From Phlebiopsis flavidoalba (lineage: Eukaryota > Basidiomycota > Agaricomycetes > Polyporales > Phanerochaetaceae), in the NCBI GenBank assembly GCA_035772785.1, contig JAOCPU010000082.1, forward strand, positions 1 through 64,000: 64,000 bases of DNA, written 5' to 3'. The position numbers were made by a program, and so were the translations under genes. Positions within the stretch are counted from its first letter, which is position 1. Every line of letters begins with the position of its first letter. Below the pieces are notes generated by a model. The model saw only the letters and a program-made list of their open reading frames with translations. It had not been told where the DNA came from and did no database searches. Below are positions 13,073 to 23,894 of this stretch, piece after piece.

Positions 13073-13545
13073 GTCTCGAGAGCGACAATGTGCTGGGTTG
13101 GGTGTGGTGTAGATGGTAGTTTGAGAAGAGGGGAAGTCGGCGAGTGGGTGGGGTATTCCCACTGGCGCTAGTGCGAATTTCGGCACACATTCTTGTGCTC
13201 AGGAACTATCTCCTACGTCGCCGAGCTATCATGCGACCGCACCGCATCACAGCCACATGGAACGTTCGTACCTCACGCCAAGAGCTGCATCATCCTCGGC
13301 GCTAAGCCATATGCAGAGATCACCTTATCGTCGCGCCATACAGCAACCGTAATTATGCCGGACCATAATCACCGAATGCCGATCTGTGCAAAATAACACG
13401 TGAATAGTCTAGCAAAGCATACCATGTGAGGTTCGTCAATGCAGTTCTGTCATCCCCGTCGAGTCGTTTTCACCGTATAGTAAGACGTCTATTGCTCCTG
13501 TCCGCACATACTAACAGGACACAGCGCAGATATTCCACTCGTACC

Positions 13546-14172
13546 ATGGACCGCTATCGTGTCAGTATATACGCTACACGCACTCCAGGACCGAACGATT
13601 CTCAACAGGGCATACATTCCATGCGCTTCCTGCAGGAATACATATATATGGAGGGTGGAGAACGATGGATCATAGAGGGGATGGAGATTAAAGACCGCGT
13701 AGATTCAGAGCCACGACGTGTGCGTACACTCTGCATAGTTTCCGGAACCCAGCTGATGCCGTCCGTCTGCTGTGTAGGTACCACTTAGTTACCGCAAGGA
13801 TACGGACGACATATACGATTTGCGGAAGGATGCCCCCAAATATGTACGCTGGCACACACAATCTATGCGCAAATCGAACGGCTAGCCACCTGGAGTCTAC
13901 TATCTGACGAGGATACAGCCATAGCCAAAGCGCTTCGAGAGCAAGTGAACACACTGAAAGCGACAGGCATGTAGTCAGAGCACTTGTATCTTTCTAAGTA
14001 GTAGAATCCATTGCTTTGGGGTTTTCGAATACTGCATAGGTCTGCCACATGTGCGAGGACGTATGCCGAAGGGCTCGAGAAATTCTACAACGTTTGGCAA
14101 TTATGCGATGAGTTATTCACAAATTATGCGCAAGGGTCTGTCCCCATTAAGGCACCCAATCTACCCGAATGA
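13546..14172 (+). CDS. Unrecognised spliced gene in the motif island
   Basis: Coding-looking segments follow one another on the plus strand. The first frame starts at ATG 13546 (MDRYRVSIYATRTPGPND). A second exon-like segment at about 13788-13965 contains GYGRHIRFAEGC and then RLATWSLLSDEDTAIAKAL. A third, at about 14050-14172, runs TYAEGLEKFYNVWQLCDELF and ends at a TGA. Acceptor-like TAG sites precede the second and third segments. The peptides are soluble, charged and helix-prone, but I recognise no family. The third exon contains the island motif (14063), read as YAE. The start and the link between exons are uncertain. Confidence 0.35.
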
Positions 14173-14422
14173 ATCTCCAAGATGTACGAGTGCGACGTCA
14201 GCGTTCGGCATACGGTGGTAGAATTATAAGGATTTCATTCACAGACTTTGTAGGTTGAAGCTCGCACGCGTTGTAATATTTTATCAGAACACATCACTTG
14301 GATTGCAAATATCTAGGTTGCGGCATAACGACAAAGTGGGATGAACCATCTACAGTCTACTAGATACGGCAGGCCAGCTCATGTTGAAATGAGATGAACA
14401 CTTTGTTAGAGCGGAGAAACTG
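14173..14422. other. Spacer between two convergent unrecognised genes
   Basis: No coding signal was seen. One TCGGCATA motif is at about 14203. Otherwise the sequence is AT-rich and unremarkable. Confidence 0.5.
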
Positions 14423-17024
14423 TTACGCAGAGCGGAGGAGAACGACGGCATACAGATTGAATCCAATGCAAGGCAAACCGTTGGACATGTATTTACCAGG
14501 AGTCATCAGAACAGTGACAAGAGAATTATGGGTTAGTTCTTTGTCCCAGCGAGGGAGACTATCCAGCGAGTCCAAATTGTGAGGGAGCTTTTTCCTGTAT
14601 CCCAATGCGAACCATGCGGTAGCATCGTACACCGGAACTAGTTGGTATGTCAATAGATGATCTCGGCATAAGATGGAAGGCACATACCGGGTGTTTCTGA
14701 GCTTGCCGAGGTTGCCCGACGTACGTTGGACGATGGGGCCGAAGTACCAGAGGGCATCGCGGCCGTTGGCTTTGAGGGAGATGCTCCTGGTGTATACAAA
14801 GACTTTGTCCCCGAGTCTAACGATATTAATACATAGAAATGTTGATAGACGAAACAATACTCACCGAATCCTCCTTGAGCCTTTGCCGAGTCAATTGGAG
14901 TCGTCTTGATTGGAAGTGCCTTGTTGTACGTTGGATAAGTGAACACATCTAGATTATAAAGCTCGGAGGAAGAGAAAAACGAGGCCATACGTTCCCATTC
15001 AACGGAGAGGGGATAGATAGACAGGCGATAGAAGGACATCGTTCCTCCGGACATAGGCATAGAGGTAGTGGTCTTGAGGAAGGTGGTGTCGTGCACAACG
15101 CCGTGTATAGCAAAGCCGACACGCAGAGGCGATCCTTGTCTTTCCCAGATGAACGTCGTTCTGCTACCGGGACGATCCTCGGCAACCCAGGTGTTCCCAG
15201 ATGGAGACCAATGAGCTGGGTTGTACCACTCGCCAAAGTAAACTTGGCGCTCGATATATTGAGCAATTTCGCTATATGCCGACGTGCACAGAATAAGCAA
15301 TACGTTCCTGCATCAAAGTCATGATCCTACCGAAGATCAGATGTGCTCCTAATATTGAATGCTCCGACGACGAAGTCCCTGAGGTTGATACGCAATAGGT
15401 CATTGACATAGAGCTCCTTGCCTCCGTAGCTAAGCTTCACAAGCCGCCTGCAACGATTATGGGTCCCAAGGCTGAACAGAACAACAATAGTGGTACATAC
15501 CTCAGAGGAGGAGCGTCGGCATATCCAGGGCGTAGAAGTCGACAGGTGTTAAACTCCTCAAGAGCCAGGTTGTCCTCGTTGGAGACGGCGCATTCGCTGT
15601 ATCATATATCAGCACTTGATAATTGACAGAGAAACAGATCGGCATACGCTAGCTCCTCAGGCTCCTCGGAAGATTCGTCGCGGGGAGCAGCAAGCCGCGA
15701 AGCAACACTTATAGAAACTGGTAAGCTTCTAGTGTATGCCAGGAAACACGTAATCGTCGCACCTGGACAGCGGTTTATCGCTGAAGAAGTTATTGATGTC
15801 CTCCTCGTCTGTCGCTGGAGCAGCGTCCTCTGCCTCACTTGAAGACAGAGCGGTAGTAAGCCAAATGTGCGGTCGGGGTGCACAGCGAGTGACATACCTG
15901 TCCTCGTAGGTGGATTCAACGCTATGCCGGTGCAGGGGTTAGAGTGTCTGTACGTGACGCGGAGGGGGGGCATGATGCAGGCCAACGTACCGAGTACCAG
16001 AGTAAGAGGATTTCATTCGTCCTTTTCCCTTTGAAGATGGATATGGCGAGATTCTGCGCTGCTGAGTCAGAGCACTGGGTACCATGAGTCTAAGGTAATG
16101 ACTCACTTCATCGGACTATCCTCATACACATCCGCAGAGCTTTGGAGGATGTCGGAGCGACGTGAGGTGGGCGTCCTGCAGACTGTATTAGTTGTGCAGA
16201 GGACCATAGGCATTCGGCATACTGGGAAATATCCATGTCGTCGGACACAGGACGTTTAACGGGCCTTGGGACAGGGGTCGGCCGAATCTTCTTACGCGGA
16301 GTTTCCCTGCAGGGAATAAGACCATCAGATAAAGAGTGAAGAGCGAGTAGAATTAACACGTACTCGTCGACTTCGGCATAAGCAAGCTTCACCTGGCGCG
16401 TCTTTCCACGCTTCGGAGTCTCGCTAAAGAGTTTGAGTGGGGATGCCGCGAGTGCAAGCAAGATATAGAGCTTACAGTATCTGAACCTCATCGTCATCAT
16501 CGACATCGTGTGAGCTTTCGGGGTCGACATAATGGATATTAGCAGATTTAAAGGAACAGTATAAGTATACAAAACATACGCAGTTTGGGCTTTCCGCGGG
16601 GAGGGTGTTCCAGGAGAAGAAATCTGATAATTGCTGCGGACTTCATTAGATGTCGCAGGATACTCAGAATATGGCGCAGCTTACGTCTTACGTGGGCTTT
16701 GCGGCGCGTTGTCCTCGTCGAAAGGTGGCGAACTAGCATTGATGGCATCAATGGCGACGGGGTTGTGATCGGAAGGGGGACTACCAACAATCTTCTGGGT
16801 CAGGAACATATCACAATATCTCAAAGTACAGCATGACGTACGTTTCAGCCCGACGACGCTTTGACAATCTTCGACTGGTGTTTGTGATTTTTGCGGGGGG
16901 CTGAAGTACCTCTTCAGTCTCGGCATTGATATCTCTGGAGTGAAGGAAATATTAAAGTTATGCAGCGATAGTGACAACGAAAGACGTACTCTTTGGGTGG
17001 GGCCTTCTTCCTTCGCGGAGGCAT
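14423..17024 (-). CDS. Unrecognised multi-exon protein, basic/acidic N-terminus and conserved-looking C-terminus
   Basis: An exon-by-exon reading gives a plausible gene starting at ATG 17024 (MPPRRKKAPPKE, then GT at 16989) and ending LLRSA-stop at 14423. Small exons encode basic stretches (RRLSKRRR), acidic stretches (HDVDDDDEVQ; EAEDAAPATDEEDINNFF) and Pro/Ser-rich linkers, typical of a disordered nuclear region. Larger exons then encode KLSYGGKELYVNDLLRINL (about 15430), ERQVYFGEWYNPAHW (about 15250) and a tail with NLDSLPRWDKELTHNSLVTV (about 14550). About ten introns with GT-AG ends fit. The tail resembles hypothetical proteins I associate with basidiomycete genomes, but no function is known to me. 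The island motif falls in exons (as YAE, YAD, NAE) and in the last intron. Confidence 0.55.
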
Positions 17025-17245
17025 GATCGAGTGTCGACGAGCAGAGACAAAGTCGCGAAAAGACCGGGGTGGCACAGGATAAGGTGAGGATGGACCAGAC
17101 AAAGAAGGTGAAAACGAGCAGATGGTTTAAATACTTCATCTGGACTTGTAAAAAATTCGCAGCTTCAGACGACGCACATAGATGTAGCATGCTGTAAACA
17201 TACAGCACGTGTGTGAGTGGATAAACGAATGGTGGTACGATCAAT

Positions 17246-19055
17246 ATGGTCACTCAGGCCATGACAAACATGTGCCATTGCTATCGGCGAATGAAAAAGC
17301 GCGATAGAGCTAAGGAAATTTCCTCACGACTTCGGGAAGCTAATATGGTACCTGTGCCCCTTGGCAACAAAAGTGACTATGTGGACGTCAAACGACCATT
17401 CTCGAATGCCGATAAATCGACGAATAATGGTTTTTGGTGTTTGGGCATGAAACACGGAATGACTTCACGCTAAGGAATTTAGTTCCTGCTGCGCAGTTAC
17501 CAAGCAAGGCACCATGTGTCCCGTGGCCACAGCTCATACAACGCCAGACAGTGCAACGTTGAGGAATGGATAGATTGCACAGGGATTGGCTCGGACCAAG
17601 CCTCCACAGGTAGGATTTGAGACATTTAACGCATGCATCGTCAGTTGCAATCAGAAAAAAACAAATGACAAAGTCCGGAAGCTCGCATATGTGTCCGTGT
17701 GACAGGTATCGTGTCATACCAAAGAACAGAGAAGTGGGAAAGCTCCTCGGCATGCCGCCGAAGTCTTCCCCTACCTTCCCTGCCAGATAGCATCCTCTAC
17801 CTGCGACCAACCGTCACGTCACTACTTCTATTCGCTCAGACATGACACTGGCATTTTTGTACGCGAACAAGGAAAAGTACCGTACGTATAGATTCAGCTC
17901 AATGCGTTATACAATATTTATACGTTATTCTAGGAGGAATACTGGACTCACATTGGAGGCCAAATCCTTCGTACAAAGAGCAAGGCCCACTTCCAATGAA
18001 CCATATACTCGATGTGCGTGCAGAAGATGTTCATATAGCAGGTTGGACATGACGTTCAATAGGGCACACAGCGCTTCGCGAATATGCCGACGCATTTACA
18101 CGACCAAACGGCGCACGTATTGATATCGTGCGCCGCAATGCCGATGCGGAGCACGAGAAAGACGAAGCTGTATTCACTGTAGTGGGATACATTACTCAGC
18201 TCGGCCTCCCGCCTATACGGGAGAGCATGAAGTACGTCGTGCACCTATGCCTGATTGATATGTTCTGAATATGTTTACAGAGCGTTCTCCAAACCCCAGA
18301 GCGCGGCTCAATGGTTGGAGTTGACCGGGGAGTTGGCTCCTCCGTCTTTGAGGAGGCTGGTAACTCCTTGGCATTAATCCGTAATCTGCTTTGCGACGAA
18401 GCTCCGGCTGACAGTATTCCTTCGTGGTCACCGAAACGCGATCACGAGAATTTTATGCACTTAAAATTCTCGAACCGGTATCTTTCTTCCACCGAGGACA
18501 TAGTTGACTTCGAGGACGTCGTCACCGACGAGGCACAGCGCCAAATTGACCCGCACGGCATATTGGCTACATATGCGTCCTATGGAAAGCATATGAGAGA
18601 TAACCAAGTGCTGTATTACGAGCGTAGGATTGGATTAACGGACAGCAAGTAAGTTTAAGTTTGCGTCTTAGCAAAGGAATATACTGATACTCAGCAGGAC
18701 ATCATACCACAAGGTAAATCCGGCATCTATTCGAATCGGACATCTAGTCGAGGTTCAAGTGACGGTGAGCGCAATCCAATCGGGAGGGAGGTCGAACACA
18801 TATAACCTAGTGTCCAAATTACGCTCGATCTGTATTCTTGATCGAAGCGCAGAAGATGTTTGGTATATTCACTCCCCCATATCCAACAAAAAATGCTTAT
18901 ATGCCGACGACTATAGGGACATGCATTACATGCACTACAAGCTAAACGAGAGTTTTCCAAAGGCAACACAAACCGGAGTATACCCGTTACCGTGCGCCGG
19001 CGCGTTGGATATGGCGATGACACGTCCGATGACGGAGACAATGTATCCGGTATGA
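17246..19055 (+). CDS. Unrecognised spliced gene or genes in the motif island
   Basis: Several coding-like plus-strand segments are present. At 17246-17470 a basic stretch reads KKRDRAKEISSRLREANMVP. At about 18064-18228 REYADAFTRPNGARIDIVRR continues to a GTACGT donor. At 18290-18650 there is a donor GTAAGT. After an intron, at about 18705-18860, VNPASIRIGHLVEVQV leads to KLRSICILDRSAEDV. The last segment resembles the C-terminal end of unannotated basidiomycete proteins lying near transposons; this is memory, not a search. A Cys-rich minus-strand frame at 17.5-17.7 kb (CVKCLKSYLW, CMSCGHGTHG) competes with the plus reading. Gene boundaries are not resolved. Confidence 0.35.
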
Positions 19056-19447
19056 AGAGGATGCGCATCGACAACGAGAGCACAATGGGGTTTTGAAATA
19101 CGTGCATACCTACGATAGTTGATATAGCCGGCCAGGCCATGTAGACCACATTAACCGGAATAGCACGGACTGAGCAAATTTGATGGAATTATTGCAACAA
19201 ATGTTTGTCGAATAATACGTGAACAGCCATTCGGGTATGCCGAGTGAGTATCGCGACGCGCAGAGACTATACATGAGACGTTCTACAAGTGAACGTTAAT
19301 ATTTAAGAATCAATCCCGTGTACTACAATATTTAAACTATCAAATAATTGGAAGTGTTGAGCGAAGTGGAGTACGACATTGCGTATGCCGAACAATATTG
19401 CGAATGCCGAACCTACGATAAATAAGCACGCCACGGTTTGCTGAGAT

Positions 19448-19706
19448 ATGCCGTACGACTATCCAAGCGCACCAAATGTTTTGACTCAGTATGTAGAATA
19501 TCTAAGATAGCATCCTGCCAAAACGGCCGTCACCGCTCCAATTGTTGGCCACACAGACAGACAGCACTCTCTCCAAAAACGGAAGCGATCAGAAACCGTT
19601 GTGGCGCACGGAGAATGCCGAACCTCGACAAAGTGCAGAAACACGAACGCATTGACGTCAATTGGCATGTTAACAGAGACATAAAATTTAACAATACATT
19701 TTATGA
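19448..19706 (+). CDS. Possible short gene start, unrecognised
   Basis: From ATG 19448 a 14-residue exon (MPYDYPSAPNVLTQ) meets a GTATGT donor. A short intron ending in ATAG is followed by a basic segment containing LQKRKRSETV. The frame closes within 200 bases. This could be the 5' end of a truncated gene at the edge of the motif island. Confidence 0.25.
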
Positions 19707-19859
19707 CTGAGATGAATGTTTTAGAGATCACCAAATACCCACTAGCACAGCAGAGTTGTCCTCCGAAAGGTAAGGCGGCGGACGGACGGGCGCTAATTCC
19801 GGAACGAAAGTTCGTCGAAGTTTGTGCGAGCTGCAGGAGTTGAAACATCGGGGGCGCTT

Positions 19860-20151
19860 AGCGTAACGACTTGACCGGGGGGGTAGTTTCAGGGGTCTGC
19901 ATAGTTAGTAGCAATATTCAGAAGCCAGATCCATGTACGACAATGTCAGAAAATCGGACAAGTTTTGATTCAAATTTGTATTGGAAACCCTAGGGTTAAG
20001 GTTGGCAGGCGCCCAAGAGACGCTCAAATTTGAATCGAACGGTAACAAAATTCACACTTTCCCACGCTTACTACGAAATTTTGGGTTAGGAAGAGAACCC
20101 CAATACCCAAACACGCATTGGAAACGATTTATTATTCATAAATCGTAATAC
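19860..20151. other. Intergenic stretch with inverted repeats
   Basis: No gene was seen. A perfect 12-bp inverted pair GATTCAAATTTG / CAAATTTGAATC (19967-19978, 20025-20036) frames a 46-base loop that contains CCCTAGGGTTA. A 9-bp stem, 5-base loop hairpin ACGATTTAT-TATTC-ATAAATCGT lies at 20124-20146, exactly where the transposase similarity to its right stops. Confidence 0.6.
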
Positions 20152-20731
20152 GTGAATGAGTCGTCCTCGGCTTTTCTTCTGCAGGATTGACTGTCCTGGG
20201 CCCAACCTAGTTTAATGATCAGTAAAATACGTTGGCGGCATCACAAGAATCACATCTTACCACGCTTGTGATTTATATTCGTTTGCATGGAAGCACAACT
20301 CATCTTGAAAGTACACCACAACCTCTGCCTCTCCGTCCATGAGTATTGGCTCTACGCGAACAAGATCGGGTCCTTCAAAGTGTGCCATGCGCCTTTCATA
20401 CTGAGCCATCTTTGGTAAAAAAGACCTTGTCACGATACTCGACAACATCCGGCCGCTCGTGACCGTCCATATAAACACCCTTGCGAAGTGTCGTCAAACG
20501 CCATCCGATCTTGACCAACCATCGCCGTGCAGTGCGTTCACATAACGGACGCTTGAGGTTGATGCCGAGCGACGGCAGGATGACTGTATTCAAGGCATGT
20601 TGAAATGCTCGTGGGGTTACTGAGCCGACTTTCTGACTAGTCAACCAATCGCGTGCAGCAGTGCGAACCAAGGGATCATCAAGTAGACAGCGTGCGTTCT
20701 TGCTTCCACCTCGGCCTTCATCTGGGAGCTG
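20152..20731 (-). pseudogene. IS630/Tc1-like DDE transposase, middle fragment
   Basis: Read from 20731 leftward: LPDEGRGGSKN, an HTH-like region with CERTARRWLVKIGWRLT and VYMDGHERPDVVEYRD, then FQDELCFHANEYKSQAW. This is followed by a 45-60 base intron (GTAAG near 20256 to AG near 20210) and LGPGQSILQKKSRGRLIHV, after which similarity ends at about 20150. These are blocks of the DDE endonuclease family common in Agaricomycetes; the copy at 25.1 kb has the equivalent STAKRWMNKLGYRWQLKLHG and YIDGHEREDVVYYRE. There is a frameshift between 20400 and 20420. The catalytic part beyond the first acidic residue is missing. The 5' part lies across element C at 23895-24075. Confidence 0.8.
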
Positions 20732-21211
20732 CATCTGAAACCCACCCCCCTTGTTAATTATCATTAATTAACACCATAAGCTGCCCATGAACACCCATGA
20801 ACACGATTAACAGAGAAACATTAATTAACGTTAATGCACACAGTTCCACTGTTAATTAGCAGTTCTTGTGCTATTGTGTTCATGTGTTAATTTACAGCTT
20901 TTGGGCAGTTCTCAGGTTTTCCATGTTCATTTGTTCATCTGTTAATCAAGTGGACACATTTCATTTTTTTGGTCTCTTTGGACATCCTACATACCACTGC
21001 TTAAAGGCTGAGATAGAAATATATTTCAGGAAAGCTATCTACTACACAAGGACACTGGTAAGTGAACAGGTGGGGTGCAATGTGCCCCACAGAGAGGAGA
21101 CCTTGTTGCAGTGTGGCTGTTGTGTGGTCGTCCGTATTGATGGTTGCGTCGCAGCTGTCAGTCCTGTTCATCATCCTTTTCGTCACGGTGTGCGCATCAC
21201 GCCGTAGCCCT

Positions 21212-21292
21212 TGGCTGTCGTGGCTATCGTGGCTGTCGTGGCTGTCGTGGCTATCGTGGCTGTTGTGGCTATCGTGGCTGTCGTGGCTGTCA
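21212..21292. repeat. Nine tandem copies of a 9-bp unit, TGGCTRTCG
   Basis: Units begin at 21212, 21221, 21230 and every 9 bases to 21284, varying only as TGGCTGTCG, TGGCTATCG and TGGCTGTTG, with a final TGGCTGTCA. Degenerate CGTGGC words continue to about 21870. Translation gives artefactual Trp-Leu-Ser, Gly-Cys-Arg or Ala-Val-Val repeats. Confidence 0.95.
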
Positions 21293-22051
21293 TTGTTGCA
21301 TCGTGGCCGTGGCCGTCGCTGTCGCGTCGCGGCCGTTGTCGTCGCGCGGTGTCCAGTGTTGTCACATTGAGGCTGTCGTTTGTTGTGAGCTCCTCGCTGT
21401 GACGTGGCTGCCAGTACCGTGCAGCGGCCCCCGCCACCGCAGTCCTCCTCGTTGTGGCGTCCGCGTCGAGATGTTGTTATCTGGGTCGCGACGTGGCCGT
21501 CGAGCCATCCGCGCCGTCCTTGCCACGTCGCGGCTGTCCGTGTTGTTCATCTCGTGGCTGGCCTCATTACGTCACGGTTGATCTCGTTGCTTCGTGTTTA
21601 TCCTCGTCGTGGTCGTCCATACAATAGTCGAACGTGGCGGGGTTGTCCTCGTTGCAATCGTTTTCTTGTAGAGACTCCGTCGCGTTGTTGTTGTCGCGTC
21701 GTGGCCATCCTATCGTCGTTGAAGTTGTCCTCGTCGCGTCTGATTGAGGGCACGACGACGAGCAATGAGCATTCGGCGTACCCGCGCCGTAGCCGTCTGT
21801 CTGCTCGCGCCGTGGCTGTGTTGCCGTTTGGTCGCGCCGTGGCCGTGTTGCTATCTGCCCGCACCCTAGCCGTGTCGACAACCTTCATGGCATCCGTTGG
21901 GCTCAAAAAACTCATTGTTTGCTCGGATCCTGGCGATGGGTTGGCCCACGGGACGCGCGGTCAGTATCCGCGAGATTTGCGACCGCGGCGCGCGACGAAC
22001 CGACGATCGGCGCCGCGTCGGCGGGTGTTTTGTGTGTTGAAGTGAGCCTGG

Positions 22052-22720
22052 GCCGATCTTGGCTCCCAAGTGTCTTCGGGCTTCGCTTGTGCACGTGGGA
22101 GGGCCTGCGGACGGGGGATAGTAGCGTGACACGGGAGGGGACGTACCTGAGGCCGCCGAGCTCGTGGGCTCGCGGCGATGGACGGAAAACATGGAATTAA
22201 TGGTTTGCGCACCTTTGTCGAGGGTCCGCACACTCTTGGAGGGCACGTGTGCGGGCTGGTCGAGGGGGCGCGGTTGCGGGGGTTTAGTTCGCCGTGCGCG
22301 CGAGAGAAAAGGCGACTTACCTATCACCAACGAGCCCGTAGGCTTCGTTTGCATCCACCTCTAGCTTTAAAGTGTGCCGGGCACACCTTGCCGGCCTCCT
22401 ACAGCTATTTCCGAGGGTCGATATCGCCGTGCTTGAATAACTCTGGCCGCTATCGGTGGGGTCGTTGGTGTGCGTGTTGAGCGGGCGCCGGACGGCGAGC
22501 GGGGTGAGGAAAGTCGAAAGGGACAATGACGAGAGGGTTTAGGAACCTCCAAAGGAGGCCCTGTGAGGAAACGAGAGGCAGTCGGGCCGCCGTTCTCGTG
22601 TGAACGACGGCGGAGGATGGGGGTACGAGCAAAGGAGGCGCGGGCGCTTCGGACTTGAACATCAACGCGCGGCGAGCGCCGGGGGTTCCTCCGAGGCACT
22701 CGACTCAGCTGAATCGAATG
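22052..22720 (-). repeat. GC-rich core of element C
   Basis: Matches 8026-8690 of B in order and orientation, and more weakly 1480-2110 of A. Minus-strand donor-like sites are CAG|GTACGT (about 22144-22153), AAG|GTGCGC (about 22207-22217), ATAG|GTAAGT (about 22313-22324) and AAG|GTGTGC (about 22379-22389). Segments before the donors share a CCYACGRGCTCG.. pattern. No protein family was identified. Confidence 0.55.
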
Positions 22721-23894
22721 CTCGTTCGGCCTCGGAGGAGTTCGGAATATGGTCCATGTGTGGATATGTGGCAGGTTCTGGGCATTTCTGGGGTAGAGAA
22801 TGCGAGGGCCGAGCAGGACGCGTCACTGGGGTGGCTTGAGCAACACGCGTCCAACAGGCTTGGTGCCAACTTGGTGCGCGACGCGTCACAAGCGCATCAC
22901 GGTGTGCTGGTTTCCATTGAAACTTGACAATTGGACTGAGTGTGGATTCTGCCACTCAGTACTCACAGCATGCTCTGCTGCACTTTCACCTGAGTCTGTC
23001 CACCTGTTCTGGATAGCTTAGGTGTGCCTGTTGGGTAGTTGAGGCACTTCTGGAACATCAATTCAAGTCTCTGTGCTTATTAGGTTGTTATTAGATACTT
23101 ATTATCACTGTGTAGAGCACAAAAACATACCCAATGGGCCAAGTATTCTTGAGTCATGAATATGTATACTACTCAAACACTCTAAGTTGACTTGACTGAA
23201 ATGAACTCTTAAAATATCAATACTCATGCTATAGGCTGTTTTGCTGAGGCAGCAAATATGAAACTATTGTCAAGCCAGTAAATACCTCAGTATACAGAAA
23301 CTGTTCAAAATCTAACAAATAATAGATCAAGACCTATTACATAACTCTTTATCTGAAAAGCCTGTTAGAAAACATAACAGAAACTCTTCGATAGCACTTT
23401 ATTAGCAGAAAACCACAATAGCTTAATAGTGCCTACTGATCTGTCAATAAACCACAGATAAACTGTTGAAAAACCTAATATCCTCATAACAAATACTGAA
23501 CAAAACAATACTTTTCAAAAATCTAACAAAGAACACTTTCATTAATGTAAAAACCTAAAAAGCTAAAAAGCTGCCAATAATCTGCTAGTTAATGCTAAAG
23601 TTAGTTATAAGAAAACTCAAAAGCCCAATAGCATAGAAAAAACAAAACATAATCTTTTAAGTAACAGATCAATAGCTGAAAAGCTAGTCATTACTTTAAA
23701 AGATAGTATATAGCATTACTAAAGCTAGTAATTAGCAGAAAAAGCTCGAGAGCTGCTAATTAACAGATGAAAAGCTTTAAAAAAACACCATGAACATGCA
23801 AACATCCAATAAATTTGGCATAAACTGGTGATTAACAGCCATTAACAGAAGAACATTAATTAATGATAATTAAAAGCATAGGGGGTTTCAGATG

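Larger units (their letters stand above)
12361..19620. repeat. Island of the dispersed motif ATGCCGA/TCGGCAT
   Basis: I count about 23 copies on both strands (for example near 12362, 12384, 12434, 12455, 13376, 14063, 14204, 14662, 15276, 15509, 15637, 16211, 16371, 16919, 17405, 17746, 18084, 18137, 18901, 19235, 19384, 19402, 19614). About 14 extend to TATGCCGA. A random 7-mer should occur about once here on two strands. Copies lie in exons, inside introns (14662) and in spacers. Elsewhere in the window I noticed only about five. Confidence 0.75.
20732..23894. mobile_element. Element C: 3.16 kb non-autonomous DNA transposon inside a DDE transposase gene
   Basis: The ends are CATCTGAAACCC (from 20732) and its complement (to 23894). 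The inverted similarity extends to TTAATTATCATTAATTAA on both sides, about 40 bp imperfect. TG flanks both ends (20730-20731, 23895-23896), the same dinucleotide duplication as element B read on the other strand. AT-rich arms with repeated TTAATTA/ATTAACA words (20750-21060; 22960-23880) surround a GC-rich middle that holds a 9-bp array and the core shared with A and B. No transposase was recognised. Removing it joins two parts of the interrupted transposase, but not in a single clean frame. Confidence 0.75.

Noticed and set aside
19981..20000. CCCTAGGGTTA, resembling a head-to-head telomeric repeat junction
   Set aside because: Only about one repeat unit on each side, so chance is sufficient.
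21062..21581. Open frames with Trp-Leu-Ser or Gly-Cys-Arg repeats
   Set aside because: They are translations of the 9-bp TGGCTRTCG array, not a repeat protein.
20732..23894. Element C as a Helitron, since its plus-strand start reads A|TCTG and no long duplication is present
   Set aside because: It has inverted termini on both sides and no CTRR end with a preceding hairpin, which fits a terminal-inverted-repeat element better.
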